Shown piece after piece: positions 5,246-7,105 of a DNA stretch of 7,105 bases. The position numbers and the translations under genes are program-made. Location of the stretch: NCBI GenBank assembly GCA_937873245.1, contig CALMVY010000392.1:1-7105 (forward strand), in the 5' to 3' direction. How positions within the stretch are numbered: the stretch's first letter is position 1; every line of letters begins with the position of its first letter. Under the pieces are notes generated by a model that saw nothing but the letters and a program-made list of their open reading frames with translations, ran no database searches and was not told the DNA's origin. This stretch comes from an uncultured Arthrobacter sp. Lineage in GTDB: Bacteria; Actinomycetota; Actinomycetes; Actinomycetales; Micrococcaceae.

Positions 5246-7105
5246 GTGTCAGATGCCCAGCAGATCACCCTTCTCGTCGATGGCGAAGAGACCAAGGTGA
5301 CTACCGGGACCACCGGCGCGGAACTCTTTTTTGAGCGCCGCGACGTCGTTGTGGCCCGCATCAACGGCGAGCTGAAGGACCTGGACCAGCCGCTGCCCGA
5401 GGACGCCACGGTCGAGGCCGTCACCATCGATTCCCCGGACGGCCTCAACGTCCTGCGCCACTCCACCGCCCATGTCATGGCCCAGGCCGTGCAGCAGCTG
5501 CGCCCCGACGCGAAGCTTGGCATCGGCCCGTACATTACCGACGGCTTCTACTTCGACTTCGACGTCGCGGACCCGTTCACGCCGGAAGACCTGAAGACCC
5601 TGGAAAAGATGATGCTCAAGATCATCAACCAGAACCAGAAGTTCGTCCGCCGCGTGGTCTCCGAGGATGAGGCCCGCGAAGCGATGAAAAACGAGCCCTA
5701 CAAGCTCGAACTCCTCGGCAAGAAGAACGAGGCCGCCGACGCCGGCGAAGGCGTCAACGTCGAGGTCGGCGCCGGCGACATCACCATCTACGACAACGTG
5801 GACCGCAAGAGCGGGGACAGCATCTGGTGCGACCTCTGCCGCGGCCCGCACCTGCCCAACACCAAGCTCATCTCCAACGCCTTCGCCCTGACCCGTTCCT
5901 CGGCCGCCTACTGGCTGGGCAACCAGAACAACCAGCAGCTGCAGCGGATCTACGGCACCGCCTGGCCCACGAAGGATGCGCTCAAGGCCTACCAGGAACG
6001 TATCGCCGAGGCCGAACGCCGCGACCACCGCAAACTCGGCGCGGAACTGGACCTCTTCTCCTTTCCCGACGAGCTGGGCTCAGGCCTGCCGGTGTTCCAC
6101 CCCAAGGGCGGCATCATCCGCAAAGCCATGGAGGACTACTCCCGCCAGCGCCACGTCGATGCAGGCTACGAGTTCGTCTACACCCCGCACATCACCAAGG
6201 GCCACCTCTATGAGGTCTCCGGCCACCTGGACTGGTACAAGGAAGGCATGTTCCCGGCGATGCACATCGACGCGGAACTGAACGAGGACGGCACCGTGCG
6301 CAAGCCCGGCCAGGACTACTACCTGAAGCCGATGAACTGCCCGATGCACAACCTCATCTTCCGCTCCCGCGGCCGGTCCTACCGCGAACTTCCCCTGCGG
6401 CTGTTCGAATTCGGCTCCGTCTACCGCTACGAGAAGTCCGGCGTGGTGCACGGCCTCACCCGGGTGCGCGGCATGACCCAGGACGACGCCCACATCTACT
6501 GCACCCGCGAGCAGATGAAGGACGAGCTCACCGGCACCCTGAACTTCGTGCTGGGCCTGCTCAAGGACTACGGCCTGGACGACTTCTACCTGGAGCTCTC
6601 CACCAAGAACCCAGACAAGTTTGTGGGCGACGACGCCGCCTGGGACGAAGCCACCCGCACTCTCGCCGAAGTGGCCGAAGCCTCCGGCCTGGAGCTCATC
6701 CCGGATCCGGGCGGAGCCGCGTTCTACGGCCCCAAGATCTCCGTCCAGGCCAAGGACGCGCTCGGCCGCACCTGGCAGATGTCCACCATCCAGCTGGACT
6801 TCAACCTGCCCGAGCGCTTTGAACTCGAGTTCCAGGCCGCGGACGGCACGCGCCAGCGCCCGGTGATGATCCACCGCGCCCTGTTCGGCTCCGTGGAACG
6901 GTTCATGGGGGTGCTTACCGAGCACTACGCCGGCGCCTTCCCGGCCTGGCTGGCCCCCGTTCAGGTGGTCGGCATCCCGGTGGCCGAGGCCTTCAACGAT
7001 TACATGTTCGACGTCGTGGACCAGCTCAAAGCCGCCGGCATTCGGGCCGAGGTGGACATTTCCTCGGACCGATTCCCAAAGAAGATCCGCACCGCCAGCA
7101 AGGAC
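5246..7105 (+). CDS. thrS: Threonyl-tRNA synthetase, 3' end outside the window
   Basis: ThrRS charges tRNA-Thr with threonine in the cytoplasm, using ATP, and removes mischarged serine. The visible 620 residues start MSDAQQITLLVDGEETKV from a GTG codon. Domains: TGS (about 8-65); second additional (editing) domain (about 66-240) with HSTAH (H72, H76) and CRGPH (C198, H202), the editing-site residues; class II catalytic core (about 260-570) with FHPKGG, the MNCPMH zinc cysteine C365, motif 2 RYEKSGVVHG...RVRG, zinc histidine H416 in TQDDAH, and H543 in VMIHRALFGSVERF (motif 3); then the start of the HGTP anticodon-binding domain (from about 573). The zinc ligands are spaced as in E. coli ThrRS (C334, H385, H511). 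The C-terminal ~40-50 residues lie beyond position 7105. No frameshift or missing catalytic residue is seen. It follows dnaE2 by 106 bp with its own promoter candidate. Confidence 0.98.
   Translation, partial: MSDAQQITLLVDGEETKVTTGTTGAELFFERRDVVVARINGELKDLDQPLPEDATVEAVTIDSPDGLNVLRHSTAHVMAQAVQQLRPDAKLGIGPYITDGFYFDFDVADPFTPEDLKTLEKMMLKIINQNQKFVRRVVSEDEAREAMKNEPYKLELLGKKNEAADAGEGVNVEVGAGDITIYDNVDRKSGDSIWCDLCRGPHLPNTKLISNAFALTRSSAAYWLGNQNNQQLQRIYGTAWPTKDALKAYQERIAEAERRDHRKLGAELDLFSFPDELGSGLPVFHPKGGIIRKAMEDYSRQRHVDAGYEFVYTPHITKGHLYEVSGHLDWYKEGMFPAMHIDAELNEDGTVRKPGQDYYLKPMNCPMHNLIFRSRGRSYRELPLRLFEFGSVYRYEKSGVVHGLTRVRGMTQDDAHIYCTREQMKDELTGTLNFVLGLLKDYGLDDFYLELSTKNPDKFVGDDAAWDEATRTLAEVAEASGLELIPDPGGAAFYGPKISVQAKDALGRTWQMSTIQLDFNLPERFELEFQAADGTRQRPVMIHRALFGSVERFMGVLTEHYAGAFPAWLAPVQVVGIPVAEAFNDYMFDVVDQLKAAGIRAEVDISSDRFPKKIRTASKD

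Noticed and set aside
5249..6925. Minus-strand open frames across thrS (5249-6028, 6080-6925)
   Set aside because: They are antisense shadows of a well-supported ThrRS frame and have no conserved motif or credible start context.

Overview
The window is GC-rich DNA whose gene set points to a high-GC actinobacterium, most likely Arthrobacter/Pseudarthrobacter-like Micrococcaceae. The signs are the codon bias, an actinobacterial-type LexA (SOS) box, an apparently leaderless gene, and the character of the ThrRS and DnaE2-type polymerase. The genus is recognised from protein sequence by eye and was not tested by a search.

Layout. Positions 1-404 are a mosaic of three gene fragments that cannot be neighbours in a normal genome: a minus-strand piece of a class III aminotransferase (about 2-118), a plus-strand piece from the middle of a malonyl-CoA:ACP transacylase (FabD, about 105-284, of a type reminiscent of Planctomycetes), and the first ~46 codons of a minus-strand VOC/glyoxalase-fold protein (about 264-404). 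Both joints fall inside coding sequence and the flanking homologies overlap by a few bases. This fits a chimeric read or assembly error at a contig end better than biology, although a real rearrangement is not excluded. From about 264 onward the sequence is coherent: the broken VOC gene is divergent from a small PchB-like AroQ chorismate mutase (422-742). A 128-aa protein that I do not recognise (754-1140, minus) converges on the mutase.

A 169-bp divergent promoter region (1141-1309) holds a near-consensus LexA box (1222-1237), a small dyad and a 13-bp tandem duplication. It drives a two-gene operon: a DUF6504-like small protein (1310-1642) overlapping by 4 bp a DnaE2-type error-prone DNA polymerase (1639-5139). 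In actinobacteria these genes belong to the SOS-induced translesion 'mutasome' (ImuA'/ImuB/DnaE2); imuA' and imuB are not in this window. A promoter candidate and structured leader (5148-5239) precede thrS, which starts at GTG 5246 and runs off the right end lacking roughly its last 40-50 residues.

How the genes work together: only the DUF6504-dnaE2 pair is a clear functional unit (damage-induced mutagenic DNA synthesis). Chorismate mutase (aromatic amino acid or related chorismate metabolism) and threonyl-tRNA synthetase are housekeeping neighbours. I see no previously undescribed multi-gene system. The points most worth checking are the chimeric left end, the possible LexA control of the unrecognised divergent gene, and the decayed PHP domain and candidate clamp-binding motif of the polymerase.
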